Assembly (NCBI RefSeq): GCF_029212575.1
Contig: NZ_JARGPK010000042.1
Coordinates: 62,001 to 126,000 of the forward strand
DNA: 64,000 nt
Reading direction: 5' to 3'
Source: Antarcticimicrobium sp.
Lineage (GTDB): Bacteria > Pseudomonadota > Alphaproteobacteria > Rhodobacterales > Rhodobacteraceae
Shown one piece after another: positions 8,380-18,745 of this stretch. Position 1 is the stretch's first letter; every line of letters begins with the position of its first letter. The notes under the pieces are model-generated. The model worked only from the letters and a program-made list of their open reading frames with translations, did no database searches and was not told where the DNA came from. The position numbers were made by a program, and so were the translations under genes.

Positions 8380-9687
8380 CTAGAGAACGTAACGGCTCAT
8401 GTCGGCCGAGCGGGTCAGTTCGCCCAGGTTCTTCTCGACGAAACCGGCATCCACGGTCACCTTGTCGCCGGCGCGGTCGGGGGCTGAAAAGGACAGCTCC
8501 TCGAACACCCGCTCCATCACCGTGTAAAGCCGCCGCGCGCCGATGTTCTCGACCGACTGGTTCACATCGGCCGCGATCTTGGCCAGCGCCGCGATCCCGT
8601 CCTCGGTGAAATCCACCGTCACCTCTTCGGTGCCCATCAGCGCGGTATATTGCCGGGTCAGCGCATTGTCAGTCTCGGTCAGGATGCGCACGAAATCGCC
8701 CTCGGTCAGCGCCCGCAACTCCACCCGGATCGGCAAACGGCCCTGCAATTCCGGCAACAGGTCCGACGGCTTGGCGATGTGAAAGGCGCCCGAGGCGATG
8801 AACAGGATATGGTCGGTCCTGACCGGCCCGTGCTTGGTGGAAACCGTGGTGCCCTCGATCAGCGGCAGCAGGTCGCGCTGCACGCCCTCGCGGCTCACGT
8901 CGCCGCCGCGCACGTCCTGGCGCGCGCAGACCTTGTCGATCTCGTCGAGAAAGACGATGCCGTTCTCCTCGACCGATTCCAGCGCGGCCCGCGTCACCAT
9001 CTCGTCGTCCAGCAGCTTGTCGGCCTCTTCCCCGATCAGGAGATCGTAGCTTTCCGCCACCGTGGTCTTCTTGCGCACGGTACGCCCGCCAAAGGCCTTT
9101 CCGAAAATATCGCCCAGGTTCATCATGCCCATCTGGCTGCCCGGCTGGCCGGGAATGTCGAACATCGGCATCGGGTTCGAGGTATCGGCCAGCTCCAGCT
9201 CGATCTCGGTATCGTCCAGCTCCCCGGCCTTGAGCTTCTTGCGGAACATCTCGCGCGTGCCCTCGCGTGCCGCCTCGCCGGCGATGGCGTCGATCACCCG
9301 GTCCTCGGCGGCATGATGCGCTTTGGCCTTGACCTCTTCGCGCATCCACTCGCGGGTCTGCGCGATGGCGCTGTCCACCAGGTCGCGGACGATCTGCTCC
9401 ACGTCGCGCCCGACATAGCCAACTTCCGTGAACTTGGTCGCCTCGACCTTGATGAAGGGCGCCCGCGCGAGCCGTGCCAACCGGCGCGAGATCTCGGTCT
9501 TGCCAACGCCGGTGGGTCCGATCATCAGGATGTTCTTGGGGTACACCTCGTCGCGCAGATCGTCGGAGAGCTGCTTGCGCCGCCAACGGTTGCGCAGCGC
9601 CACGGCCACGGCGCGCTTGGCGTCGGCCTGTCCGATGATGAACCGGTCCAGCTCGGAAACGATTTCGCGGGGGGTAAGGTCGGTCAT
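8380..9687 (-). CDS. hslU: ATP-dependent protease ATPase subunit HslU (ClpY)
   Basis: AAA+ unfoldase that feeds proteins into HslV. The protein is 435 residues, starting [20 protein letters not shown]; this ATG at 9687 has an AAGGA site, so the longer in-frame N-terminus was rejected. Visible motifs are Walker [10 protein letters not shown] (about 61-69), the pore motif GYVGRD (about 93), Walker [10 protein letters not shown] (about 249), sensor arginines near the C-terminus, and the C-terminal tail DMSRYVL that docks into HslV. The substrate I-domain spans about 110-230. It is the downstream partner of hslV with about 55 bases between them. Confidence 0.97.
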   Translation of the reverse strand: MTDLTPREIVSELDRFIIGQADAKRAVAVALRNRWRRKQLSDDLRDEVYPKNILMIGPTGVGKTEISRRLARLARAPFIKVEATKFTEVGYVGRDVEQIVRDLVDSAIAQTREWMREEVKAKAHHAAEDRVIDAIAGEAAREGTREMFRKKLKAGELDDTEIELELADTSNPMPMFDIPGQPGSQMGMMNLGDIFGKAFGGRTVRKKTTVAESYDLLIGEEADKLLDDEMVTRAALESVEENGIVFLDEIDKVCARQDVRGGDVSREGVQRDLLPLIEGTTVSTKHGPVRTDHILFIASGAFHIAKPSDLLPELQGRLPIRVELRALTEGDFVRILTETDNALTRQYTALMGTEEVTVDFTEDGIAALAKIAADVNQSVENIGARRLYTVMERVFEELSFSAPDRAGDKVTVDAGFVEKNLGELTRSADMSRYVL

Positions 9688-9742
9688 GTCTGTCCTTCGG
9701 ATGTCACTGGTCAAATGCGGATCGATCGCGATGGCATGCGGG

Positions 9743-10300
9743 CTAACCCGCGATGCTCTCCACCGTCACCTTGCCATTGGTGTAAACGCAGATATCCGCC
9801 GCGATCGCCATCGCCTTGCGGGCCACGTCCTCGGCGGTCAGATCGCTGTCCATCATCCCGCGCGCGGCGGCGAGCGCGAAGTTTCCGCCCGAGCCGATCG
9901 CGGCCACGTCATGTTCGGGCTCCAGCACGTCGCCGGCGCCGGTGATCACATAGATCTCGCGCCCGTCGCTGACGATCAGCATCGCCTCGAGCTTTTGCAG
10001 GTACTTGTCGGTGCGCCAGTCCTTGGCCAGTTCCACCGCCGCCCGCTGCAACTGGCCCGGTGTCGCCTCCAGCTTGGCCTCCAGTCGCTCCAGCAGGGTA
10101 AAGGCATCCGCCGTCGATCCGGCGAACCCGGCCACCACGTCAAAGCCGCCGGGGCTAAGCCGGCGCACCTTGCGGGCGGTGCCCTTGATTACGGTGTCGC
10201 CCAGCGACACCTGCCCATCGCCCGCGATCACCACCTGCCCGCCCTTGCGGACGCCGATGATGGTGGTGCCGTGCCAGCCGGGAAAGGAATTCTCGCTCAT
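9743..10300 (-). CDS. hslV: ATP-dependent protease peptidase subunit HslV (ClpQ)
   Basis: Proteasome-like threonine peptidase forming two hexameric rings. The 185-residue precursor begins [11 protein letters not shown]; cleavage exposes the catalytic Thr in [10 protein letters not shown] (Thr12 of the precursor). Family signatures [30 protein letters not shown] and [13 protein letters not shown] are all present. The ATG at 10300 has AGGAGG at ideal spacing; an in-frame GTG at 10306 would sit on that site and was rejected. It is transcribed first in hslVU, divergent from the capsule-like gene, so the heat-shock-type promoter should lie in 10301-10405. Confidence 0.97.
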   Translation of the reverse strand: MSENSFPGWHGTTIIGVRKGGQVVIAGDGQVSLGDTVIKGTARKVRRLSPGGFDVVAGFAGSTADAFTLLERLEAKLEATPGQLQRAAVELAKDWRTDKYLQKLEAMLIVSDGREIYVITGAGDVLEPEHDVAAIGSGGNFALAAARGMMDSDLTAEDVARKAMAIAADICVYTNGKVTVESIAG

Positions 10301-10405
10301 CTGCACCTCCTGCTCATTGCCTGCCTATATGGACGGGGCGGTGCGGACAGACAAGGGCGGCGCGTCCCGCTTGCCCTGCCCGCGCCCCCTGACTAGCGTG
10401 CCGCC

Positions 10406-11317
10406 ATGACCGACCACCGCGTCACCTTCTATCTCGAGGACGGCCTGCGCCAGAGCGCCGAGGCCGGGCAGCATAATTTCCTGACGCTGGTCGCCGGGGT
10501 GCTGCGCGACGCCGGTTTTTCCATCGCCTATCGTCCCGATACGGAAGAAGAGCGCGCCGCCTCGGCCAAGCGTCCGGATTACGCGCTGTTTCACATGGCC
10601 GAGCCCACACATGACCGCGCCCTGACCCTGCGCCGCGTCTATCACTATCCGTTCTGGGCGATCGAGCCTTCCGCCCGGCGCTGGGACTGGCGCGTTGCGC
10701 GCACCGGTTTTCCCGCCGATGCGGTGCCGCGCAAAGAGGCCGACCGCTTCTATCGCTTCTGGCAGCGGCGCCTGTTCGGCGACGCCCCGGAGCGGGTCAG
10801 CCGCGACGGCTATGTTTACGTCCCGCTGCAGGGGCGGCTGCTGCAGCACCGGTCGTTCCAAGGCTGCGCGCCGCTCGACATGCTGCACGCGGTCCTGGCC
10901 CACACCTCCGCTCCGGTCATAGCGGGATTGCACCCGAAGGAGAGCTATTCGGACAAAGAGCGCGCGGCACTCGACCGGATGCAGCGCAATCACCCCCGCC
11001 TGACCGTCGCCACGGGCGGGATGGAGCGCTGGCTGTGGGGCTGTGATTTCACCGTCACCGAGAACTCCAGCGCCGCCTTCAACGGGTTCTTCTTCGGCAA
11101 GCCCGCCGTGCTCTTCGCCCGCTGCGATTTCCACCACATCGCCGCCGATGCCGCCCGGATGGGGGCGGAGGAAGCCCTGCGCGCGGCACCGGACATGGCG
11201 CCCGATTACGCGGGATACCTGCACTGGTTCTGGCAGAAGATGGCGATCAACGCCGGTCGGCCCGGGGCCCCGGAGAGGATCCGCGAAGCCCTGCTGCGGG
11301 CGGGATGGCCGGTCTAG
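10406..11317 (+). CDS. Capsule-polysaccharide-synthesis-like protein
   Basis: Function not established. The 303-residue protein resembles the GT-B-like domain of capsule/Kdo-transferase proteins such as KpsC. YVYVPLQGRLLQHRSF (about residues 132-147) corresponds to the VPLQ nucleotide-sugar segment. VIAGLHPKESY (about 170-180) corresponds to the KxHP motif. ENSSAAFNGFFFGKPAVLF (about 219-237) corresponds to the conserved NSSxGxEA...GKPVV block. There is no signal peptide or membrane helix. It stands alone between hslVU (divergent) and trxA (convergent, sharing a terminator), not in a capsule locus. Confidence 0.6.
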   Translation: MTDHRVTFYLEDGLRQSAEAGQHNFLTLVAGVLRDAGFSIAYRPDTEEERAASAKRPDYALFHMAEPTHDRALTLRRVYHYPFWAIEPSARRWDWRVARTGFPADAVPRKEADRFYRFWQRRLFGDAPERVSRDGYVYVPLQGRLLQHRSFQGCAPLDMLHAVLAHTSAPVIAGLHPKESYSDKERAALDRMQRNHPRLTVATGGMERWLWGCDFTVTENSSAAFNGFFFGKPAVLFARCDFHHIAADAARMGAEEALRAAPDMAPDYAGYLHWFWQKMAINAGRPGAPERIREALLRAGWPV

Positions 11318-11329
11318 CGCTGCGCAACG

Positions 11330-11357
11330 AAAAAGGGGCGCCCGGAGGCACCCCTTT
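11330..11357 (-). terminator. Intrinsic terminator of trxA, shared with the convergent gene
   Basis: An 11-bp stem (one G-U pair) around a four-base loop, read leftward from trxA as AAAGGGGTGCC then GGCGCCCCTTT, ending in a five-T run (A tract at 11330-11334 on the plus strand). It lies between two convergent genes and could stop transcription in both directions. Confidence 0.8.
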
Positions 11358-11380
11358 GAAAGTCAACGTGAAAACCGCGA

Positions 11381-11701
11381 TCAGATCGAATCGTCGATCC
11401 AGCTTTGCAGCGCCGCCTTGGGGGCCGCGCCGGCGCGGTTCGAGATCACCTGGCCGTCCTTGAAGATGAACAGCGCGGGAATGCCGCGCACGCCCATCGC
11501 GGCGGCGGTGTTGGGGTTGGTGTCCACGTCCACCTTGGCCACCTTGATCTTGCCTTCGTACTGGGCCGCCAGTTCTTCCAGCGCCGGGCCGATCTGCTTG
11601 CAGGGGCCGCACCACTCGGCCCAGAAATCCACCACGACGGGGATATCGGACTGTTTCACCTCCTGATCGAAGGTCTCGTCGGTAACGGCAACGGTGGCCA
11701 T
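11381..11701 (-). CDS. trxA: Thioredoxin 1
   Basis: Cytosolic disulfide reductase. The 106-residue protein is a single thioredoxin fold with the active site [14 protein letters not shown] (about residues 26-39) and the cis-proline loop [11 protein letters not shown] (about 70-80). The ATG at 11701 is preferred to one six bases upstream because AGGAG then lies seven bases away. It follows addA by 36 bases in the same direction, an arrangement common in Rhodobacterales, and ends at a strong terminator. It may have its own promoter because trxA is normally highly expressed. Confidence 0.97.
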   Translation of the reverse strand: MATVAVTDETFDQEVKQSDIPVVVDFWAEWCGPCKQIGPALEELAAQYEGKIKVAKVDVDTNPNTAAAMGVRGIPALFIFKDGQVISNRAGAAPKAALQSWIDDSI

Positions 11702-11737
11702 GGTCATTCTCCTGATGCGAAAGGCTTGGACGGGAAG

Positions 11738-14700
11738 TTATGCAGCGCCGCCGGCATCGTCAAGGCAACCCGACCGCGCCAGCGCCGCTGTCACAAGATC
11801 GTGCGGCAGGGGCATCATCCGCGCGGTCCGAGTCCACAGGATGGCGGTTTCGATGCGTCGGCCGGGATAGACCAGCGCCAGCGCGGCGGCATAGGCGCCC
11901 ATTTGCCGCAGCAACCCCTCGGGGCACGCCCCGGGGTGCGCGGGCACGGTGGCGTTAGTCTTGAAATCCACGGCGAGGACGCGCTCGGGTTCCACGATCA
12001 GCCGGTCGATCACCCCGTGCAGGCGTCGCGTGCCCAGCGGCGCGGTCACCGGAACCTCGGCCAGCGCATCGGGGGCGAAGACCGGCGCAAGCTCGGGGGT
12101 TCGCAACACCGCCCCCGCCTCGGCCAAAAGCTCCGCGCGGTCTTCCTCCGGCAGGTCGGCCAGCAGGTTGTCCGCCGCCAGCGCCCAGTCCGGTTCCGCC
12201 ACGCCGGGCAGATGCTCCAGCAACAGGTGAATCCGCGTACCGCGTGCCTTGGCCGCCTCCTCGTCCTGCCCCGCGTCCCCCGGCAGCGCCTTGGCCCCGC
12301 CCAGCTCCGACGGCCCCAGCGTGACCGGTGCCGCGGGCTGTTCCGGCGCGGGCTGGGTCAGGAACCCCGGCAGCGGCACCGCGTGGGCTGCCTGCGGCGC
12401 AGCCCCGGTCAGCTCCGGCGCGGTCCAGTCGCCCATCGCATAGCGCAGCCCGGAGCCGCCCTCGAACGCCTCCGGCACCGCCCCGGCGCGGACCATCGCC
12501 GCTTGCACCATCTGGTACCAACTGTCGCCGTTCTTGTCCAAATCGCCGGCGGCAGCGACGATTAGCCATTTCTCGGCCCGGGTCAGCGCGACGTACAAAA
12601 GCCGCAGCCTTTCGTACATTTGCTTGGCCTGTGCCGCGTCGCGCGCCCGGGTCAGCACCGGCGGCATCTGGTCGGCGGCGGTCCGCCACAACGGCACGTT
12701 GCCCGACATCATCACCTCGGGCATCGGCGACGGGCGCCGCTTGCCGGTGTCGGGCAGGATAACGATCGGCGCCTCCAGCCCCTTGGCGCCATGCACCGTC
12801 ATCACCCGGATCATGTTTCCGGCGCTGCCCATCTGGCGCTTGATCTCCAGATCGTCGGTCTCCATCCAGACAAGGAATCCGGTCAGGCTGGGCACCGCGC
12901 TGCGCTCATAGGCCAGCGCCTGGCTGAGCAAGGCGTTGATCCCGTCCTCGGCCTCGGCCCCCAGCCGCCCCAGCAGGCGCCGCCGGCCGTCGTGGCGGGT
13001 CAGGATCCGTTCGATCAGGTCATAGGGGCGCAGGAAATCGGTCTGGTCGCGCAGGTCGTTCAGCATTGCCAGGGTTTCGGGAAACTCTTCGGCCCGGTCG
13101 CGCAGGGCCTGCCAAAGCAGGCTTTTCGGGGGCCGTCTGTGCGCCAGGTCGAACAGCGCCTGTTCCCCCCACCCCAGCAGCGGCGAACGCAGGACGGTGG
13201 CCAGCGACAGATCGTCCTCGGGCGTGGCGAGAAACCGCAGCAGCGCCGCCAGATCCTTGACCGCAAGCTCGGCCCCGACCTTGAGCCGGTCGGCCCCCGC
13301 GATCGGCAGGCGCGCGGATTTGCAGGCGCGGATGATCTCGGCGAAGAGGTCCGAGCGCCGCTGCACCAGGATCAGGAAATCGCCCGCCTGCACCGGACGG
13401 CGGCGGAATTCCCCCGGGTCAGAGCCATCTATCGGTACCGTTTCCCCGGTTTCGATCATCCGCTTGATGCCCTGCGCGATCCGCTCGGCCAGGACCACGT
13501 TGTGATGCCGGGCGCCGGGCCGGTCGACCGGGTCGGTCCAGTCGCCGTCGTCGCCATCCTCGACCTTGTCCACCACCGGCCAAAGGTCCACGCGCCCCGG
13601 CAGGTCGGATTTGAAGGCCCGGTGCAGCGCGTCCTTGTGGAACCCGGCCTCGGCCCGGCCCTCGAACACCAGATCGACAAGTTGCAGGATCGCCTGTGCC
13701 GAACGAAAGGAAAACTCCAGCGTCAGATCCTGCAACCCCGTGCCGGTGTCCGCGAGCCGTTTGGAAAACTCCGCCTGCATCCGGTCGAACGCATCCGGGT
13801 CAGCGCCCTGAAAGGAATAGATCGATTGTTTCTTGTCGCCGACAACGAAAATCGTGCGCTCCACATCCGCCCGCGCGCCGACGCCCGAGGTGAACTCCTG
13901 CGCCAACTTCTCGATCACGTCCCATTGTTCGGGGCTGGTATCCTGCGCCTCGTCCACCAGGATATGGTCGATGCCGCCGTCGAGGCGATAGAGCACCCAG
14001 GCCGCCACGCCGGGATCGTTCAGCAACTGGCGGGTCTTCAGGATCAGGTCGTCGAAATCGAGCCAGCCGCGCAGCTGCTTGCGGCGCTCGTACTCGGGCA
14101 GAAAGGCGGCGGCAAAACCATGCAGCGCCTGTGATTTGCGCGCCGCCGCCAGCCCCAGCCGGCGCGACCGCGCGGCCTCGACCCGTCGCATCAGCGGCTC
14201 CACCCGGTCCATCAGATCGGGGTGGGCATTGCGCAGATCCTTGGTGGGAAAAGACCCTAACTTGGCGGAAAACGGCTCTTTCGCACTGGCCCCGGTGAGA
14301 AAGACACTCTCCAGCACCGGCAGGTCGGCAAGCCCCGGATCGGTGATCGCGGCCAGCTTGTCGGCCGCCTTCTGGTCGGTGCTCTTGCCACTGGCCAGAA
14401 CCGCGCGCAACTGGCCCAGCAGGTCCGCCTCGCCGCCCAGGAATACCTCGCCCGCCAGGGCGGTGTCGTCGTAGCCTGGCGGCAGGTCGAACAGCGCCCA
14501 GAGCGCCTCGCTGTCCAGCGGTTGGGCAAAACCGGCGCGCTTGCCGGTCACGGCGGCGGTCAGCGCGGTGAAATCACTGTCGGTCAGCCGCTCGGCCAGC
14601 GCCGCGATCAGCGCGGCGTTCGGCCCATCGGCGAAATCCTCGACGATCTCGGCGCGCAACAGGGCGGCGGCGCGATCCTCCATCTCGGCGAATTGCGGGC

Positions 14701-15124
14701 TGACCCCGGCCTCGAGCGGGAAGCGGCGCAGCAGCGAGGCGCAGAACGAATGGATGGTCTGGATCTTCAGCCCGCCGGGGGTCTCGATCGCGCGGGCGAA
14801 CAGCGTGCGGGCATGGGCCAGCCGTTCGGGCGTGATCGCCCCCTCGGCCCCCAGCTCGGTCAGCGCCTGTTCCAGATCCGTGTCGCCCAGCATCGCCCAG
14901 GCGCCCAGCCGTTTGAACAGGCGGTTCTGCATCTCGCTCGCTGCCGCCTTGGTATAGGTCAGGCACAGGATGTGCTGCGGCTCCACGTCCGCCAGCAACA
15001 GCCGCGCCACCCGGTCGGTCAGCACCCGTGTCTTGCCCGAGCCGGCGTTGGCCGCCAGCCAGGTCGAGGCATCGGGCCGCGCCGCCTGCACCTGGCGCTC
15101 GGTGGCCTCATTGCGCGGGCTCAT
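11738..15124 (-). CDS. addA: Double-strand break repair helicase-nuclease AddA
   Basis: UvrD-family helicase and RecB-like nuclease subunit of AddAB, which resects double-strand ends for RecA loading. The protein is 1128 residues from the ATG at 15124, which overlaps the addB stop as ATGA; the longer in-frame N-terminus was rejected. Motif I is AANAGSGKTRVLTDR (near residue 25), motif Ia CLTYTKAAASEM, motif II ILVDEAQDTSPEQW (about 390), later VMTVHGAKGLE (motif V region) and LLYVALTRAEKW (motif VI). The C-terminal nuclease carries VLAVDFKTN (the DxK metal site, about residue 1080). Nothing suggests truncation. Confidence 0.96.
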   Translation of the reverse strand: MSPRNEATERQVQAARPDASTWLAANAGSGKTRVLTDRVARLLLADVEPQHILCLTYTKAAASEMQNRLFKRLGAWAMLGDTDLEQALTELGAEGAITPERLAHARTLFARAIETPGGLKIQTIHSFCASLLRRFPLEAGVSPQFAEMEDRAAALLRAEIVEDFADGPNAALIAALAERLTDSDFTALTAAVTGKRAGFAQPLDSEALWALFDLPPGYDDTALAGEVFLGGEADLLGQLRAVLASGKSTDQKAADKLAAITDPGLADLPVLESVFLTGASAKEPFSAKLGSFPTKDLRNAHPDLMDRVEPLMRRVEAARSRRLGLAAARKSQALHGFAAAFLPEYERRKQLRGWLDFDDLILKTRQLLNDPGVAAWVLYRLDGGIDHILVDEAQDTSPEQWDVIEKLAQEFTSGVGARADVERTIFVVGDKKQSIYSFQGADPDAFDRMQAEFSKRLADTGTGLQDLTLEFSFRSAQAILQLVDLVFEGRAEAGFHKDALHRAFKSDLPGRVDLWPVVDKVEDGDDGDWTDPVDRPGARHHNVVLAERIAQGIKRMIETGETVPIDGSDPGEFRRRPVQAGDFLILVQRRSDLFAEIIRACKSARLPIAGADRLKVGAELAVKDLAALLRFLATPEDDLSLATVLRSPLLGWGEQALFDLAHRRPPKSLLWQALRDRAEEFPETLAMLNDLRDQTDFLRPYDLIERILTRHDGRRRLLGRLGAEAEDGINALLSQALAYERSAVPSLTGFLVWMETDDLEIKRQMGSAGNMIRVMTVHGAKGLEAPIVILPDTGKRRPSPMPEVMMSGNVPLWRTAADQMPPVLTRARDAAQAKQMYERLRLLYVALTRAEKWLIVAAAGDLDKNGDSWYQMVQAAMVRAGAVPEAFEGGSGLRYAMGDWTAPELTGAAPQAAHAVPLPGFLTQPAPEQPAAPVTLGPSELGGAKALPGDAGQDEEAAKARGTRIHLLLEHLPGVAEPDWALAADNLLADLPEEDRAELLAEAGAVLRTPELAPVFAPDALAEVPVTAPLGTRRLHGVIDRLIVEPERVLAVDFKTNATVPAHPGACPEGLLRQMGAYAAALALVYPGRRIETAILWTRTARMMPLPHDLVTAALARSGCLDDAGGAA

Positions 15125-18057
15125 TCCAGGTCCTCCGGGGTGGGTGTGGTGCTGCGGTCCCATTCGCCGAAGCGGGCGAGCTGGTCGTAATCGCCGATGT
15201 CGCTGTCCTTGAACAGCATCCGGCGCGCGGTATAGCCCTGATCGCGCTGGGCATAGGCGGTGAGCAGTTCGCGCAGCTCTGCCAGCACCTGTGCGGGCGG
15301 TTCATCCTCCAGCGGCGCGGCCACCTCCTTGTAGCTGCTGCCGACCCCGATAAAGACGGCGCCGGACACCGGCGCGGGGGCGAGAACACCAAAGCCCGCC
15401 TGCTCGGCCATCGCTGCTTCGATCAGCAACTGCTTGTCGAACCTGGCCTGCTGGTCGCGGGTTGGTGGCGCGCCGGTCTTGTAGTCATAGATGAACAGGG
15501 CGCCGCGCGCGTCCATGTCGATTCGGTCGGCGCGCCCGATCAGGGTGACGCCGGGCGGGTTCAACACCATCTTGCCGGTCTGCTCGAAGGTGGAGCTGAT
15601 CGCATTGGCTTGCCGCCCGGCCTCGGCCGCAAGAAAGGCCTCGGCGATCCGGCCCAGCCGCGCCAGCCAGAGCGCGCGGGCGCTGGGCCAGGGCACATGC
15701 TCTTCCAGCACCTCGCGGGCACGGGTCAGCAGCGCCTCGCGGCTCAGTGGGGCACCGCGGCCAAGGTCGTCACGCACGAAACGCTCGAATACCTCGTGCA
15801 GCACGGTGCCGCGCAAGAGCGGATCGGGTTCCTGCACCAGCGGATCCAGCGGTTTGAGGCGCAACACCCGCCGGGCATAGACCGCGTAGGGATCGCGGAT
15901 CAGCCGCTTGATCTCGGTGACGTTCAGCCGGTCGGGGCGCGCCGCAACCGGCGGGCGCGGCGAGGGGCGCGGCGCCGGGGGCACCGGGCTGGCCTGTTCC
16001 AGCGCCTCGGCCCAGGACAGGTAGGTGCGCCCGCGGGCCCGCATGTCGTCCAGCGCCTGCGGCCCGCCCTTATCCGGCAGGCCCGCCAACAGGTTGGTCA
16101 GCCGGTTCAGCCAGCGCGACGGCACGGTCTCGGCATCGTCCGAGCGTTGCGCGCGGGTCAGCCAGACCTCGGGCGCGGCGATCGCCTGTTGGAAATCATG
16201 CGCCGAAAGCCCGATCCTCCGTTCCGGCAGCAACAGACCGGCGCGGTCGCGCATCTGCCGGTTCAGCCAGGGGTCGGGGCGCGCGGCCTCGGGCCAGCTG
16301 CTCTCGTTCAGCCCGCCGAGGATCAGCAGATCGGCACCCATCACCCGCGCTTCCAGCGTGCCCCAGATCATGATGCCGGTGAAACCGGCGTCGCGGTCGC
16401 GCACCTCCTCGCCCTGCAGAAGCGCGGCCAGCAGATCGGCAAAGTCGCGGGCGGTCATCGCGCCGCCGTGCCCGGCCTCGCGTTCCAGCGCCTCGATCAC
16501 CTGCAACGCCTTCTGCCCGGCGTTCCTGTGCCAGAGCGTGCCGGCGCCCTCGGCCGCGCTGCCGGCGGCGATCCGTTCGGCCAGGGCGCGCAAATCGGCG
16601 ACCCAATCGGACAGCGGCCGCGCCCCGGGGCGGGGCGGGTCGAGGAAACAGGCGCCGATCCAGTCGCACCAGCCCGCCAGCGCCGCATCACCTCGGCGGG
16701 CGGCAAAGCGGGCCAGCCCCTCGGCGTCGGGAAAGGCAGGGCCGTTGCGGCGCAGGTCCAGCTCCAGGTCGCGGGTGTGGCGCAGGTGGTCTCCCCGCCC
16801 GGCCCCGTCATGGCACAGCGGGTGTTTCAGAAGCGTCAGCAGTGCCTCGCTGGTCAGCCGCGCGGCGAAAAGCTCGGCCACGTGGCGCAGGAACCGGCCC
16901 GGCGGCGACAGGTGCAGCGGTTGCCCGGCGCTGTCGTCGGGCACGATGTTCCAGCGTTCCAGTGCCGCCGCAACCTGCCGCGTCAGCATCCGGTCGGGCG
17001 TGATCAGCGCCGCCGACTGCCCGGTTTCCGCCGCCTCGCGCAGGCGCAGGGCGATCGCCAGCGCCTCGTCCCGCGGGCCGGCGGCCTCGACCAGCGTGAG
17101 ATCGGCGGTGGCCCGGTCCAGCCCGGTCAGCCCCGGTCCCTCGGCCATCCAGGCGTCGGTCACCGGGGCCGGGCGCAGGGCGAGCGAGACCAGCCGGTTA
17201 CGCTCCGGCGCGGGCGGCGGCGTCTCGGTCCAGCGCCGGATGTCCGTGGGCGCAATCTCCAGCGCGTCCATCAGCTTGCGAAAGCGGTACTGCGGGTGAT
17301 CCTCGGAGGTCAGCGCGCGCTCCCGCCCCTGCCATACCGGGTCGGGCTGGTCGAAATCAAAGCCGGGCAGCACGACCGCGCCCCGTGGCAGCCGCGCCAC
17401 CGCCTGCATCAGCATCAAGGTGGTGCCCCGCGACCCGGTGGAGCCGGCCAGGATCACCGGGTGCTCCGGCGGTGCCGCCTGCCAGCGGGCGATCAGCCCC
17501 TCGACCACCCGGCGCTGGCGGGCCTGCGCGTCAAGCGCGTCCGTGTCGCTGCCGATCAGATCGTCGGCGATCCCGATGAAGGCCTGCGCCCGCGCCCAAT
17601 GGCCCGACAGGTCGCTGACGTCGAGGGCACGGATGTCCTGCGGCGACACCCCCTCGCCCTGCATCTCGTCGATCAGGGTGGCGAGGCTGTCGGCCAGATC
17701 GTAGAGCGAGGCACGTGCGGCGAGGTCGGGCTGACGGTCGAGCAGTTTTGAAATCAGCTGGGTCAGCTCCAGCCGCCGCCGCAGCGGCGGGATCGCGGGG
17801 GGCAGCCGGTCCATCGCGCCGCTCTCGCCGAGGTCGGTGACCAGCGACAGGCGCGGCAACAGGCGCGGCGGACCGGCGTCGAAAATCGCCCGGACGCGGC
17901 GGGCCATGCGGCGGGTGTTGACCACCAGTTGCACCCGGGCCAGCGCCTCGGGTGGCTGCCCGTCCAGCCGGGCGCAGAGCCCCTCGACCAGTGCGCGCGG
18001 GAAATCCACGCCGGGCGGCAGGGCAAAGACGCGGGGGGTCGGGCCAGGCTCAAACAT
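15121..18057 (-). CDS. addB: Double-strand break repair protein AddB
   Basis: Second nuclease/scaffold subunit of AddAB, which recognises Chi-like sites and cuts the 5' strand. The protein is 978 residues. The C-terminal RecB-type nuclease has GRADRIDMD and IYDYKTGAPPT (about residues 870-900, DYK metal site). Two points differ from Bacillus AddB. The P-loop position reads AGSTGSRGTT, lacking the Walker lysine, so no ATP hydrolysis is expected. The C-terminal iron-sulfur cysteines are not visible (DYDQLARFGEWD occupies that region). Both appear normal for the alphaproteobacterial form as far as I know. It overlaps murU by eight bases and addA by four. Confidence 0.94.
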   Translation of the reverse strand: MFEPGPTPRVFALPPGVDFPRALVEGLCARLDGQPPEALARVQLVVNTRRMARRVRAIFDAGPPRLLPRLSLVTDLGESGAMDRLPPAIPPLRRRLELTQLISKLLDRQPDLAARASLYDLADSLATLIDEMQGEGVSPQDIRALDVSDLSGHWARAQAFIGIADDLIGSDTDALDAQARQRRVVEGLIARWQAAPPEHPVILAGSTGSRGTTLMLMQAVARLPRGAVVLPGFDFDQPDPVWQGRERALTSEDHPQYRFRKLMDALEIAPTDIRRWTETPPPAPERNRLVSLALRPAPVTDAWMAEGPGLTGLDRATADLTLVEAAGPRDEALAIALRLREAAETGQSAALITPDRMLTRQVAAALERWNIVPDDSAGQPLHLSPPGRFLRHVAELFAARLTSEALLTLLKHPLCHDGAGRGDHLRHTRDLELDLRRNGPAFPDAEGLARFAARRGDAALAGWCDWIGACFLDPPRPGARPLSDWVADLRALAERIAAGSAAEGAGTLWHRNAGQKALQVIEALEREAGHGGAMTARDFADLLAALLQGEEVRDRDAGFTGIMIWGTLEARVMGADLLILGGLNESSWPEAARPDPWLNRQMRDRAGLLLPERRIGLSAHDFQQAIAAPEVWLTRAQRSDDAETVPSRWLNRLTNLLAGLPDKGGPQALDDMRARGRTYLSWAEALEQASPVPPAPRPSPRPPVAARPDRLNVTEIKRLIRDPYAVYARRVLRLKPLDPLVQEPDPLLRGTVLHEVFERFVRDDLGRGAPLSREALLTRAREVLEEHVPWPSARALWLARLGRIAEAFLAAEAGRQANAISSTFEQTGKMVLNPPGVTLIGRADRIDMDARGALFIYDYKTGAPPTRDQQARFDKQLLIEAAMAEQAGFGVLAPAPVSGAVFIGVGSSYKEVAAPLEDEPPAQVLAELRELLTAYAQRDQGYTARRMLFKDSDIGDYDQLARFGEWDRSTTPTPEDLE

Positions 18058-18745
18058 TCCCGGCCTCCGCCAGCAGCGTTTCGGCCAGAGCGATGCCGCC
18101 GGGATGGCCCACGTCGCACCAGTGGCCGGGGTATTCCAGCGCGAACAGGCGCCCGCGCGCCAGCATCCTGTCCCAGACCCGGTTGAGCGAGAACACCTCT
18201 TCCTCGATCTCGTCCAGCAGGTCGGTCCGGATGATCTGCGCGCCGCCGTAGATCAGGCCGGGCCCGCGGGCGATGCGCCCGTCCGCCTCCATGGCGAAGT
18301 CGCCCGCGCCGCTGCGGCCCCGCGCCCGCCCTGGTGGAACGCAGATCAGCAGCGCGTCCATCCTGGCGGTGTCCCATCCCGCGCGCAGCAGGTCCAGCGG
18401 ATTGGGCCCGGCCCAGATCGCATCGGTATTGAGGGTAAAGACCGGCCCCGGACCCAGCAGCGAACGCGCGGCGCGCAACCCGCCGCCGGTATCGAGGATG
18501 TTCGGCGTCTCCTGCGACAGCGCGATACCCATCGGTTCCAGGTGCGCGCGCAGCATCTCGGGCTTGTAGTGCAGGTTCGCCACCACGCGGGGCAAGCCCA
18601 GCGGGCGAATCAGATCCAGCGCATGGTCGATCAGCGGCCGGCCCGCCACCTCGATCAGCGGTTTGGGGCGGTCGCGGGTCAGATCGCCCATGCGGGTGCC
18701 GAACCCGGCGGCGAATAGCATGGCGGCCTCGGGGCGCGCGGTCAT
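18050..18745 (-). CDS. murU: N-acetylmuramate-1-phosphate uridylyltransferase (MurU-like)
   Basis: Predicted to convert MurNAc-1-phosphate and UTP to UDP-MurNAc in the fosfomycin-resistant murein-recycling shortcut. The 231-residue nucleotidyltransferase has the signature AAGFGTRMGDLTRDRPKPL (about residues 12-30), the UDP-sugar loop TLNTDAIW (about 104) and DVGHPGGIALAE near the end. Generic family membership is certain. The MurU assignment rests on being directly downstream of, and overlapping (ATGA), the AmgK-like kinase, the arrangement in Pseudomonas putida and Caulobacter. It continues into addB with an eight-base overlap. Confidence 0.85.
   Translation of the reverse strand: MTARPEAAMLFAAGFGTRMGDLTRDRPKPLIEVAGRPLIDHALDLIRPLGLPRVVANLHYKPEMLRAHLEPMGIALSQETPNILDTGGGLRAARSLLGPGPVFTLNTDAIWAGPNPLDLLRAGWDTARMDALLICVPPGRARGRSGAGDFAMEADGRIARGPGLIYGGAQIIRTDLLDEIEEEVFSLNRVWDRMLARGRLFALEYPGHWCDVGHPGGIALAETLLAEAGNV

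Noticed and set aside
15028-17751. Plus-strand frame of over 900 codons
   Set aside because: Antisense to addB and addA; composition is Arg/Gly/His-rich without recognisable domains.
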